A model generated the notes under the pieces. That model did no database searches. It was not told where the DNA came from and was given only the letters and a program-made list of their open reading frames with translations. The position numbers and the translations under genes are program-made. Shown here piece by piece: positions 36,327 through 46,428 of a stretch of 64,000 nucleotides of DNA. Position 1 is the first letter of the stretch; the number at the start of each line of letters is the position of its first letter. This DNA comes from Camellia lanceoleosa (Eukaryota > Streptophyta > Magnoliopsida > Ericales > Theaceae), in the NCBI GenBank assembly GCA_025200525.1, contig CM045758.1, forward strand, positions 167,302,261 through 167,366,260. The letters run 5' to 3'.

Positions 36327-36537
36327 GGTTATGTTTGTTTGGGTGGACATGAGCTTGGGATTGGACTAATAATCCAATAAAATTACTAATCCAATGTTTG
36401 ATTAAACAATTGAAGTACGGACTAATTATTTTAAACTTGACTATTAGTTAAGATGAGATACATAATCCAACGGATTCGTAGTCCTAAGACTATTAGTCAT
36501 GGGAATGCTAATCCAGTCCGCCCAAACAAACATGGCC
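36327..36537. mobile_element. MITE inside the Copia-like insertion
   Basis: Ends GGTTATGTTTGTTTGGGTGG and, inverted, GGCCATGTTTGTTTGGGCGG form about 22-bp terminal inverted repeats with three mismatches over 211 bp. The interior has 'ctaatccaa/ttggattag' repeats, like the elements near 50.8 and 57.8 kb. No clear target duplication. Confidence 0.7.
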
Positions 36538-36606
36538 AAAGATGTTTAAATTTGCAAGAGTGCAAATTTTCTTACACGTGATTCTCTTCCAAACTAATGT
36601 CATCCA

Positions 36607-36686
36607 TGACGTCAGCAAGGAGCGTGTTTATGTAAGCCATGACGTCAACAAGGAGCGTCTAATGGGTATATTTTTGTGTATAAATA
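36607..36686 (+). promoter_or_regulatory. Paired TGACGTCA sites and TATA box of the LTR-like promoter
   Basis: TGACGTCA at 36607-36614 and 36640-36647 lie in two near-identical blocks (catgacgtcarcaaggagcg), followed by TATAAATA at 36679-36686. Tandem TGACG cores are the as-1-type binding sites of TGA bZIP factors. The layout looks like a compact inducible promoter. Function is inferred. Confidence 0.55.
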
Positions 36687-37451
36687 GAAGTGTTGTGCGT
36701 GGAGAAAAATCAAGAACTTGAAGAGAAAATTTTCTGTGAGCTCCAAATTATATTCTGCTCTTTTACTTTCAGATCTAAGTCTAGTATTTGTTCTTACACT
36801 TTCATATCTATTCTTTGTGAGAGAATTATTGTAAAAGAGAGTTTAAGTATCACTTATTCTTATTCCTTATTTTTGTGAGAAATTTTGTAAGGGTAAGGCA
36901 TTTATTATTGAGTGAGGCTCAATAGATAAGAAGAAGTCCTGTGCCAAATCCACAAGTTTGGTGGTGTATTTATTCAATTGATAGTAAAGAAATTCTCAAG
37001 CAGGTTCCTTGAGGAATGGACGTAGGCCTGGCGTGCCGAACCACTATAAATCGCAGTGTTTGATTTTCTCTTCCTATCTCTCTTACTTTTATATTGATAA
37101 TTATTATTCTGTTTTTTATTTATTTATTAAAATTCTGAATATTGTGTTAATTTTAATATTGTGAAATTTTTAATAATCCAATTCACCCTCCTTCTTGGGT
37201 TGCCCATCTGGGATAATAGTGACTACGCCTCCCATGTTGGGGATGAATCTTCATCTGGTGAGAGAAACTCTCTTCCTCTCTCTCTCTATCTCTGAGTGTG
37301 TGCTAACTTGACCATCGAAGGGGTTTTCCGGTAACACACCGCCGAGTAGTTCACCACCGTTGTGCTCACAGGTTAATCGGATCGAAGCGGAGCTTGGATA
37401 CAAGGAATATGGGCGGTACCGAATATTTGCCCCCCGTACAGGTACTAATAG

Positions 37452-37605
37452 GTTATCGAGCAAGTTGAAGTTGAGTATGTACCAGAAAATGCTAAATTTG
37501 ATGGTCATTTGGATGAGGAGTTTAAGAAGGATTCTCTAGATTCTTTGGTGTTTGTAGATACACAAAAGAAGATGGGTAGATCTGCTTATTATAACCCATG
37601 TATGT
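37452..37605 (+). pseudogene. SF3B2/SAP145-like exon fragment inside the CACTA element
   Basis: After an acceptor-like 'aatag' (37447-37451) the frame reads VIEQVEVEYVPENAKFDGHL, then DEEFKK, up to a stop near 37605. The Q-V-E-V-E-Y-V-P-E-x-A...DEEFKK signature resembles the plant splicing factor 3b subunit 2 (SAP145). The rest after DEEFKK diverges. Before the retroelement inserted, this exon lay about 270 bp downstream of the exon-like piece at 29113-29178. Assignment is from memory of the family and is moderate. Confidence 0.5.
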
Positions 37606-37995
37606 AGTGTCTTTTTTTTTTCTTTTTTTCTTTTTTTCTTTTTAATATTTGTTCACTTTGAAAAATGGTATCAATTTTATATCGTTTATAAATTGTCCTT
37701 TTCTACATTGAAGTACAATGAAGTATTACTAAAATTCAAGGACCTAGGTAAGTAAGTGTGAATGGGGGAGCAGTTTTGAAAAGTGATGATTTTATCTTTT
37801 TCTGAAATTCAAGGACCTTGGCATAGATAGATAGATAGATAGATATATGGACCAACGTTGTTGTGACTATGTATATTCATTATACATATATGTCAAGGAC
37901 TGGCACTTAATTGTGGTTGGGTTGAATGAATTTTGTTTGATATTAGATTGAATGTTTATAAACAAAAAATGATTGTTCTAAAAAAAAAAAAAAAA
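37606..37995. other. CACTA interior, non-coding
   Basis: T/CT-rich tract (37611-37645), a GATA microsatellite (37828-37844) and an A tract (37980-37996). No gene seen. Confidence 0.5.
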
Positions 37996-38197
37996 AGATT
38001 TGGCAACTAAAAAATTGGTCAGCAAATTCTACACTTTTGAGACTAAAATCATTGGTCGGCAATTCCTTACCTTTTGGCGACTAAATTATTAGTTGGCGAT
38101 TTCTCAACTTTTGGCAACTAATCTGTTTGGTCGTGGAATGTGACAATTGGCAACTAAGATATTTGGTCGGAAAAATATCACTTTTTGCGACCAAAGT
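37996..38197. repeat. CACTA right subterminal repeats, inner part
   Basis: Repeated 'tttggcaactaa...ttggtcggcaa' motifs up to 'tttttgcgaccaaagt', cut off at 38197 by the solo LTR. The array resumes at 50376 with the duplicated AAAGT. Confidence 0.85.
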
Positions 38198-38834
38198 TGT
38201 CATGACCCGAACCCGCCCCTATGGGTTAAGGCCATAACCGGCCAGTAATCACGAGATTACCTACGGCCTCAAACCAAATAAGATGAAACTCATCAAAGTA
38301 AAGGTGCCAAACGGAAGCAATTTTAAACTTTGTCCATAGAGCCGTGCTTATATGCACATCATAACATTCCATACATACATATGTTAATAACTCACAGCAG
38401 AAAGTATAGAAACATAAAGTTCTGTACAGACAGACAGGATCATTCAAATCTAAGTCAACCAAACAAAACTATACACAGACGTAACCAAAGTCCTCGCCAA
38501 CATGCAAAATAGTATAGAATGGCAAAAGGACGAAGACGTGTCTCGTGCGTGAGACGCAAGGGCTGACTCTTCAAACCTTAGTTGTTCCACATAGACTTCA
38601 CTGAGGCTAGGTCTGGACCTCTCTTGGCTCACCTACAAACACATGAATGAGCGTGAGCGAAAGCCCAGTGAATAATATCAGATAAAGAATATACATTGGA
38701 ACAATATACATCAAACAGCCTTGGGCCCAATTTATATTTCTAACTACTATATACATACGTAGACATATGTAAGTTAGGTAACTGCGGTTCCAAACACATC
38801 ATACGGCCTCGGGCCCAATTCATTAGTATCATTT

Positions 38835-39270
38835 AGGTCAAACTGGCCTTTGGCCCATTCGTACTATCATGTCAAACTTTTATTTGTGTCAAAACGGCCT
38901 TTGGCCCATTCAGATAACAAACTAGCCTTTGGCCTATTCATTCTTTTATTTGTGTCAAAACAGCCTTTGGCCCATTCACTCTTTCATTTGTGTCCAAACA
39001 GCCTTTGGCCCATTCATATGACAAACTGGCCTTTAGCCCATTCATTCTTTTATTTGTGTCAAAACGGCCTTTGGCCCATTCAGATGACAAACTGGCCTTT
39101 GGCCCATTCATTCGTTCATGTCGAAATGGCCTCCGGCCAATTTATTCATGTCAAAACTACCTCCAACCCATTCATTCATGTCAAAATGGTCTCTGGTCCA
39201 TTCATTCTTGTCAAAACAGCCTCTGGCCCATTCATTCATGTCAAAACGACCTCTGGCCCATTCTTTTATT
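38835..39270. repeat. GGCCTTTGGCCCATTCA minisatellite within the solo LTR
   Basis: About 14 copies of 'ggcctttggcccattca', alternating between spacings of roughly 28 and 38 bp ('gataacaaact' versus 'ttcttttatttgtgtcaaaac' linkers), decaying rightwards to 'ctctggcccattcattcatg'. Confidence 0.85.
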
Positions 39271-39318
39271 CATATCAAACATTTGTTCATAATTCAAACT
39301 GGCAAACTCATAAGGCTT

Positions 39319-41728
39319 TGTAACAACCCTCGTACTGATTACCGTTAAACCACTGAATTATATACTGATTACCATTAAACTGAACTGCTAACGACTGATA
39401 AGTGAACTGGATGAACTACTGAACAAACTGAATGAAACTGAAACTGAAACTGAATAAGTTTGTCTCTTGAATTGCGTGTTGCATCTGTTTGAGCGTATGA
39501 TTATCTGTTTGCATTTTATGTTTAAACTGCTAATTGAATGCCTTATCGGCGGCCGATTTAGAAACCGTTTGATGTTTTGTAATCAGTATAATATTTGTGA
39601 TTTAATGATATCTTTATCTGAAAATTGATTAGGAATGATTAAATTAGATTAAAAGAGTTAATTATGAACTTAGACGTATTTACCGAATTGCCATGGCTAG
39701 TGGACAACTTGTTTGTCATTATACTTGAGTCTATACACTTAGATAGACATTTGATCAGCCATTTCTTTCACACCCTAACCGACCAAACAAGTGAGCATAG
39801 AGAGGGAGAGAGTTCATCTTGGGAGAAATTGAATTCATCTTGGAAATTGGCTAAGAATTGAAGTGTAACTTGGCCCAATCTAGCTTCCCACCTTGAATCA
39901 ACACTTAGGTAAGTGAATACATCATCTTCTTGCCATCTTGGAGCTTCATTTTGCATGATTCATGCATCATTGTAGAGCTAAGACGTGATTTTGCTCATAT
40001 ATGTTGAATTGAAGATCAATTCATGCATGCATGTTGAATTTGTTGACTTTTGAAGTTGAATTCTTGGCTAATTAGTACATGCAAGCTCATAGTCATATTA
40101 AGTCCATGATTTCATCTCATTTGCCAACTATGGAGCCCTTTGGAGCAAGATTTAAAGCTTGAAATTGGTTTAAAGATCATGCATGTCATGTTTTGAAAGT
40201 GTTCTTGAAAACGGTTTGAAATTGAGTTTGAGTTAAACACCCTTGGGCCTTGATTTCTTAAATTGAGTTTTAAAACTTGTTATTCTATGTGTTTGAAAGA
40301 GTTTTCCAGAAAATGGGCCCAAGAGGATCGAATTTGGAGCATCAAAACTTGGTTTGAAACTCAGAGGTCGAATCTGGATTTTCCAGATTTTGGACGTCCG
40401 CTCGAGCGGGGGAAGTGCCGCTCGAGCAGGGAATTCATGCTCCCAGTATTTTCTTGCATTGTTTCTGATCCGCTCGGCGAGATTTTAACGCCGGAGCGCG
40501 AAAATCGCGCATCCAGCATTTTTGCACCTTTCATCAGTCCGCTCGAGCGGCGGAATGTACGCTCGAGCGTGGGCCTTTGTGTGCTTGTCCGCTCGAGCGG
40601 GGAAACCTGCGCTCGAGCGGAGGCCCTGTTCACTGAAAATTCTGGAGTTGCTTCCTTAGTGCATTTTTGCATCCTCATCGCATCCTAGGCATTCTTAGGC
40701 CTAGTTTAAAGCATCTTAATGAGGATTTAGACATAGAACCACACCGAGGAGATTTAGGGATTTAATTATCATCCTTTCCAACTGTAAACTTAGTGTGTGT
40801 TCTATTCTGTTTACTGTTTAGGGTTGACTCTCGGGGACGCGCTCTAGCTACTGATAGCCCAATCACTGTGAGTAACAGATTGTGTAAAGATATGTTCAAA
40901 ATGGTTATATTTTGATTACTGAACTGAACTGTTTATTGAACTGATATTGTTTATTGAATGAATGTATGTCCTGTATTTCGAACTGTATTGTGGCATCCTT
41001 AGCACCCACTGTTATTGACTGTTACAGAGCTCTGTCGGTTTCCCCGTGGAACCATACTGATTGATGGCCATCATTATTGTTGGGTCTGTTAAGGCCCGGT
41101 CCTTTTGGACCTACTGTTTATAGGCTAATGGATGTACCACATATGACTGATTGATTGAAATATTGATTGACTGAAATACTGAAAGATTGAAATACTGTAT
41201 AATGAATTGATTTCATTACTGTAAGGACATTCATTCATAACCTCTTTACACGTTATGTTATTCACTGGGCTTTAGCTCACTGTTTATATATATATGTAGG
41301 TGCTCAGCCGCCAGACCGAAGCTAGGAGCGTGGGATTGGTCCCCAGTTTTGTCAGCCAGCCTGCGTGCCTCACTGTGAGGTTCCGAGACGCCATGCCATG
41401 GCTTGGGGTGTTTTTTGTTTCCCCCACCTGTCTCCCTACCGTATTGTATCTTTTGTATAGACTGTTTGACTGTACTGTTATCGAGGGATTGAGTCCCCGT
41501 ACTGTATGTCTGTAAATGATTGTATAGACTGTACTGGTTTGGAATGTAGAATGCATAAAAATGTTTTTGACATACAGATTTTCACAGCTCAGTGGACACT
41601 AGTTACTTACTGTTTTGGCTTCCGCCAGCTCAGACTCGATTGATGTATTCATCGTTACGTAGGCCTTGGTAATCTCGGATTCTTGGCGATTCTGATGCTA
41701 AACCCATAGGGGGGTTTGGGTCGTGACA
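39319..41728 (+). repeat. 5' LTR of the Tekay-like element
   Basis: TGTAACAACC to GTCGTGACA, 2410 bp. Contains six CTCGAG sites in CGCTCGAGCG-type palindromes between 40401 and 40617. Confidence 0.95.
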
Positions 41729-41729
41729 G

Positions 41730-41740
41730 TGGTATCGAGC
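41730..41740 (+). other. Primer-binding site
   Basis: TGGTATCGAGC one base after the LTR, matching the initiator-Met tRNA type (TGGTATCAGAGC) with one base missing. Confidence 0.75.
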
Positions 41741-41922
41741 GATACTTAACCACGAAGTTATACCGCACACGTGTCCAAATGAGCTATAGGGTGTCCTAGA
41801 ATAGCAATTAGGGCATCTCATGAATTTGAAAAGTGTGTGCTTATGGTATTTGGATAAATGTTAAAAGCTGTTTAATTGTACAATGTTTATAATGATAAGC
41901 TCATAATCGCTTTATAGTGAGA

Positions 41923-43413
41923 TGGATAATGCAAATGAAATCAAGCATCATCCTCTGAGGCGAATGGCGGACTTGAACAAATGATGGTGATAATGGAAAG
42001 ACTCAAACAACAACGAACCAAACAGCCCCCACCTCCTCCTCCTCCTACAACGGAACAGAATGTCTGAGAATGTGAATGCTAATGAGGTGGACATTATTGC
42101 CTTGACTCGTAATTCAAAGAAAATGAAACCGCCGTCCTTTCAGGAGGCTTAGAACCGTTAAAGGTCAAGCTTGGGTTCTTGAGACCGAAAAGTTGTTTGA
42201 GGTTTTTCCGTGCTCCGAAGCAAACAAAGTATTGTTGGCAACCTTCACCCTTCAGGAAGAAGCCAGAAGGTGGTGGATGTTGACCCGTGATGCAAATACC
42301 ATTCTGACTTGGGCTCAGTTCAAGGAGTCCTTCTTTGAAAAGTATTTCCCCCAGTGCATTAGAGACAGAAAAGTGACTGAGTTTGAACAGTTGAAACAGG
42401 GCAAAACGTCTGTTGCCGAGTATGAGAAGCAATTTACCGAACTTGCTAGGTATGCACCACATATGGTGGATACCGAATATAAGAAGGCCAGAAGGTTTGA
42501 AGGAGGCCTTAATGCTAATATACAAGACAGAATTAGTGTTCTGAAAATGCCAACTTTTGTGGGTGTTCTCAACCGAGCATTGATGGCCGAGATAAATATT
42601 GCAGCAGTGAAACAATCTGAAACACCAACGACTGAATGGCAGGGTAAAAGACAGGGTTTTAAATTTAAGAAAGGCAAGCATAACCCAGCAAACAAGAAAC
42701 AGAATACGGGGTCGATGACCAGCCCCAGCCAAGGGAGTGGGTTTACTCCACCCTGTTCCATATGTGGCAACAAGCACAAAGGGGTTTGCTACCAGATTTC
42801 CGGAGCCTGTTTCAGGTGTGGCAAGGTGGGCCACAGAATCAAAGACTGCCTTCGCTCCACGGTTAGTAGTAAAAGCACCAAGCAAAGATCAAATGTAGCA
42901 CCAAAACCGAACCCCAAAGCTACCGGGAAAGAGCCTATGAGGCAGGGCCGAGTATTTGCCCTAGTATCGGGAGACGTGCAAAACACTGAGACCGTTGTGT
43001 CAGGTATCCTCTCTATCTGTGCTCAGAATGCTTATGTATTGATTGATTCGGGGTCTACACATTCTTATGTGTCGCATGCTTTTTCGCGTAAATTGAATAG
43101 ACCCTTAGAACCCATGAACTATTTGTTAGCTGTATCATCACCTGTTGGGGGATCTATGACATGTGCATATATGTACTCTGCTTGTGAGATTATTGTTGGG
43201 GATATGCATCTGTTTATTGATTTACTACCATTGAACATAGACCACTTCGATGTAATATTGGGGATGGATTGGCTACAAAAATATCATGCCACTATAGACT
43301 GTGTAACAAAACAAGTAGTTTTCCGTCCACCAGGTTTACCCGAATTTGTGTTTAATGGGAGTGGAGTAGTACCTCCTCCATATCTGATTTCTTCAGAAGG
43401 TCAAATTGATTAG
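41923..43413 (+). pseudogene. Gag and protease of the Tekay-like element (frameshifted N-terminus)
   Basis: The likely original start is ATG 41923, but 1-base losses around 42140-42175 break the first roughly 90 codons. From 42193 the frame is open for 406 codons. It contains the gag domain (EEARRWWMLTRDAN, FEKYFPQCIRDRK, VAEYEKQFTELARYAP), two cysteine clusters (CSICGNKHKGVC and the CCHC knuckle CFRCGKVGHRIKDC near 42810) and an aspartic protease with intact D-S-G (VLIDSGSTHSYVS, about 43035) and ILGMDWLQ. The frame ends at 43413 while pol continues in another frame. Confidence 0.88.
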
Positions 43414-43471
43414 AAAGGGATGTAAAGGATATCTGTTTCGTATTGACTACTAATGATAATGTTAAACTGAT

Positions 43472-45277
43472 GTGAATTGTATTCCTATAGTCAGAGAATT
43501 CCCAGATGTATTTCCAGATGAATTGCCAGGGGATTTGATTGACAGGGAAATTGAATTTATTGTGGATGTGGTTCCGGGTACCCAGCCGACATCTAAAGCC
43601 CCCTATAGAATGGCCCCAATCGAATCGAAAGAATTGAAGGTACAATTGCAGGAACTGTTAGACAAGAAGTTTATCAGACCCAGTACGTCACCATGGGGTG
43701 CACCTGTTTTGTTTGTAAAGAAGAAAGACGGCTCACTGAGACTATGCATTGATTACCGTGAACTGAACAAGGTAACTGTAAAGAATAAATATCCATTACC
43801 GCGTATTGATGATTTATTTGACCAGTTACAGGGTGCACAAGTGTTTTCCAAGATTGATCTTAGATCGGGGTATCACCAACTGAAAGTTAAACCGGAAGAC
43901 ATTGATAAAACTGCTTTCAGAACGAGGTATAGCCACTTTGAATTTTTAGTTATGCCGTTCGGAGTTACGAATGCCCCTGCCGCATTTATGGACCTCATGA
44001 ACAGAATTTTTAAACCATACCTTGATGATTTTATTGTGGTATTCATTGATGACATATTGATTTATTCTAAGACTGTTGAAGACCATGAACATCATCTGAG
44101 ACTTGCCCTGCAAACCCTAAGGGAACAGAAACTGTATGCTAAATTGTCTAAATGTGAATTTTGGCTTGATCATATAATGTTTTTGGGACATGTTGTTAGC
44201 AAAGATGGGATTTCGGTTGATCCGCAGAAAATCGAAGCTGTAGTAAACTGGCCTAGACCGACGAATGTAACCGAAGTCCGAAGCTTTTTGGGACTGGCTG
44301 GATATTACAGAAGGTTTGTCAAAGACTTCTCCAAGATTGCCCTACCACTGACTCAGTTGACACAGAAAGGGGTATCATTTGACTGGACTGACCAGAGGGA
44401 ATCGGCATTTCACGAACTGAAAACCCGACTTGTGACTGCGCCGATTCTGACTCTACCTTCAGGTACGGATGGTTATACTGTATTTAGTGATGCTTCTCAT
44501 AAGGGTTTGGGGTGTGTTTTAATGCAGAATGGGAGAGTTATTGCTTATGCTTCCCGACAGTTGAGACCGCATGAAAAGAACTACCCTACCCATGATTTAG
44601 AACTTGCCGCGGTAGTGTTTGCACTGAAAATCTGGCGTCACTATTTGTATGGAGCAACATGTGAGGTATATACTGACCACAAGAGCCTGAAGTACTTTTT
44701 CACTCAGAAGGAACTGAATATGAGACAGCGGAGATGGCTTGAACTGATAAAAGATTATGACCTACAGATTTTGTATCATCCGGGAAAAGCCAACACCGTT
44801 GCCGATGCATTGAGCCGAAAATCGATTGGGAACTTAGCCTGTTTGTTGACTGGACAGAAAGAGTTGCTTCTTGATCTGGAAAAGTCTGAAATTGAAATCG
44901 TTTTGAGAGAACAAGGTGGAACCTTAGCTGCTATTTCTGCTCAACCAGCATTGATTGAGGAAATTAAAGAAAAACAACAACTAGATGATTTCTTGAAAAA
45001 GGTTATTGAAGAAAGAGATTCAAAACCGAGACCGGGGTTCAAATTTGACAACAATGTACTGAAATTTCAAGACAGACTGTGTGTACCAAATGACACTGAA
45101 TTGAAAAGAAGAGTTCTGCAAGAAGGCCACAGTTCGAAGTTTTCTATTCACCCAAGGAATACGAAAATGTATCAAGATCTGAAACAGAATTTCTGGTGGC
45201 CAGGAATGAAGAAGGAAATTGCCGACTTTGTGTCCAAATGCCTTCACTGCCAACAAGTCAAAGCTGAACATCAATGA
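43472..45277 (+). CDS. Reverse transcriptase, RNase H and integrase zinc finger (601 codons)
   Basis: Copies element RNA into [25 protein letters not shown], catalytic [11 protein letters not shown] and [10 protein letters not shown], all intact. RNase [35 protein letters not shown] and TDHKSLKY. The H2C2 zinc-binding region follows (HSSKFSIHP...KCLHCQQVK). The frame closes at TGA 45275-45277, where the related relic and the family continue into the integrase core; a CGA-to-TGA change is likely. The first ATG (43472) lies just before the [10 protein letters not shown] linker. Retroelement pol is normally made as one polyprotein, so this is a fragment of it. Confidence 0.9.
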   Translation: MNCIPIVREFPDVFPDELPGDLIDREIEFIVDVVPGTQPTSKAPYRMAPIESKELKVQLQELLDKKFIRPSTSPWGAPVLFVKKKDGSLRLCIDYRELNKVTVKNKYPLPRIDDLFDQLQGAQVFSKIDLRSGYHQLKVKPEDIDKTAFRTRYSHFEFLVMPFGVTNAPAAFMDLMNRIFKPYLDDFIVVFIDDILIYSKTVEDHEHHLRLALQTLREQKLYAKLSKCEFWLDHIMFLGHVVSKDGISVDPQKIEAVVNWPRPTNVTEVRSFLGLAGYYRRFVKDFSKIALPLTQLTQKGVSFDWTDQRESAFHELKTRLVTAPILTLPSGTDGYTVFSDASHKGLGCVLMQNGRVIAYASRQLRPHEKNYPTHDLELAAVVFALKIWRHYLYGATCEVYTDHKSLKYFFTQKELNMRQRRWLELIKDYDLQILYHPGKANTVADALSRKSIGNLACLLTGQKELLLDLEKSEIEIVLREQGGTLAAISAQPALIEEIKEKQQLDDFLKKVIEERDSKPRPGFKFDNNVLKFQDRLCVPNDTELKRRVLQEGHSSKFSIHPRNTKMYQDLKQNFWWPGMKKEIADFVSKCLHCQQVKAEHQ

Positions 45278-46406
45278 CCTGCCGGATTACTGCAACCCTT
45301 ACCCACACCAGAGTGGAAATGGGAGCATATCACGATGGATTTTATCGTCGGATTACCGCGCTCCAGGAAAGGTATGGACTCTATTTGGGTTATTGTTGAT
45401 AGACTGACTAAATCTGCACACTTCTTACCTGTCAAGACAATCTATAATGCGGACAAATTGGTCATTATCTATATTGATGAAATTGTGAGATTGCACGAGT
45501 GCTCAGTATCTATTGTTTCGACAGGATTCAAATTTACATCGAGGTTACAGCGAGCCTCTGATTGCATTGGGTCTTGAATTGAAATTTGAGTAGCGCCTAT
45601 CATCCTCGAACAGATGATGGACAGAAAGGACCATCCGCACTCTAGAGGATTTATCGAGAATGTGTCCCGGACTTTCGTGGAATTGGGAGAGTCATTTGGT
45701 CATTTAATTCGCCTACAACAACAGCTACCATTCGAGTATCGGAATGGTACCTTTCGAGGCATTGTATGGCAGAAAGTGTAGATCTCCAATCTGCTGGGCA
45801 GAAGTTGGAGATGGGCCGTTGCTTGGGCCTGAGATTGTGTATGAAACGACTGAGAAAGTGAAATTGATACAGCAGAGACTGAGAACTGCACAGAGTAAAC
45901 AGAAAAGTTATGCAGATGTCAGAAGACGGGATAGAGAATATGAAGTGGGTGATCACGTGTTTGTGAAAGTGACACCAATGAAAGGCCAGACTCGCTTTGG
46001 AGTCAAAGGCAAGTTAGCACCGAGATATGTCGGACCGTATCAGATTATTGAGAAAATCAATCCGGTGGCGTATCAAGTTGCACTTCCTCCTGAAATGGAG
46101 CATATGCATAACGTCTTCCACATTTCGATGTTGAGAGACTATCTTCGAGATCCGTTTCATGTGATTGAGCCTACCCGTATCGTGTTGAGTGATGACTACA
46201 CTTACGAGGAACGGCCTATACAGATTGTAAACCGACGGATCAAGAAACTGAGAAACAAAGAGATTCCGCTAGTAAAAGTTGACTGGCAGAACCATGGTGG
46301 TGTGTATGCCACTTGGGAAAGGGAAGATGACATGGCTAGGCGATATCCGGATTTGTTCGGCGAACCTGTTTTCTTCGGTGAAGGTAACTCGAGTTTAGAG
46401 GACTAA
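45278..46406 (+). pseudogene. Integrase core and chromodomain-like tail, frameshifted
   Basis: The core begins ITMDFIVGLPRS (45330) with the first catalytic Asp and WVIVDRLTKSAHFLP. Between about 45515 and 45725 several small length changes scramble the region of the second Asp. The frame is recovered at 45744 ([20 protein letters not shown]) and runs 220 codons through [20 protein letters not shown] to the chromodomain-like tail ([10 protein letters not shown]...ATWERED) and the stop at 46406. Confidence 0.87.
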
Positions 46407-46415
46407 ACTCCTTAT

Positions 46416-46427
46416 AAGGAGGGGAGA
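46416..46427 (+). other. Polypurine tract
   Basis: AAGGAGGGGAGA, one base before the 3' LTR: the plus-strand primer site. Confidence 0.85.
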
Positions 46428-46428
46428 C

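Larger units (their letters stand above)
35622..37212 (+). mobile_element. Insertion resembling a Copia-type LTR (solo)
   Basis: About 1.59 kb interrupting the 3' LTR, between GTAAT (35617-35621) and ATAAT (37213-37217), a possible 5-bp duplication with one difference. It has promoter-like signals, a TATA box at 36679 and a U5-like tail ('ggaatggacgtaggcc', 'gaaccactataaatcgc', then 'attcaccctccttcttgggt'), the style of plant Copia LTRs. The exact ends are not TG...CA, so the boundaries or class are uncertain. Two 'gatgatgtctaaaatattat'-type direct repeats (35640, 35673) lie near the left end. Confidence 0.5.
29400..37440 (+). mobile_element. Gag-only Tat-like LTR retroelement with internal tandem array
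   Basis: LTRs 29400-30120 and 35142-37440 (the latter enlarged by an insertion) are flanked by a perfect 5-bp duplication, GGTAC, at 29395-29399 and 37441-37445. Internal order: PBS, one gag frame, then about 3.3 kb of roughly 70-bp repeats, then a purine-rich stretch before the 3' LTR. There is no protease, RT, RNase H or integrase. This fits non-autonomous LTR elements that keep gag and borrow pol from a relative. The gag and PBS resemble the Tat/Ogre/Athila side of Ty3/Gypsy. Confidence 0.88.
35142..37440 (+). repeat. 3' LTR of the gag-only element, interrupted
   Basis: Matches the 5' LTR from TGAGGGAGATTTC at 35142 to 'aggtatgtaa' at 35620 and resumes at 'gtgactacgcctcccatgtt' (37219), ending CCCCCCGTACA at 37440. 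Without the insertion it would be about 700 bp. Confidence 0.9.

Noticed and set aside
42094..42885. 263-codon open frame on the minus strand
   Set aside because: Antisense of a clear gag frame with zinc knuckle; no independent domain.
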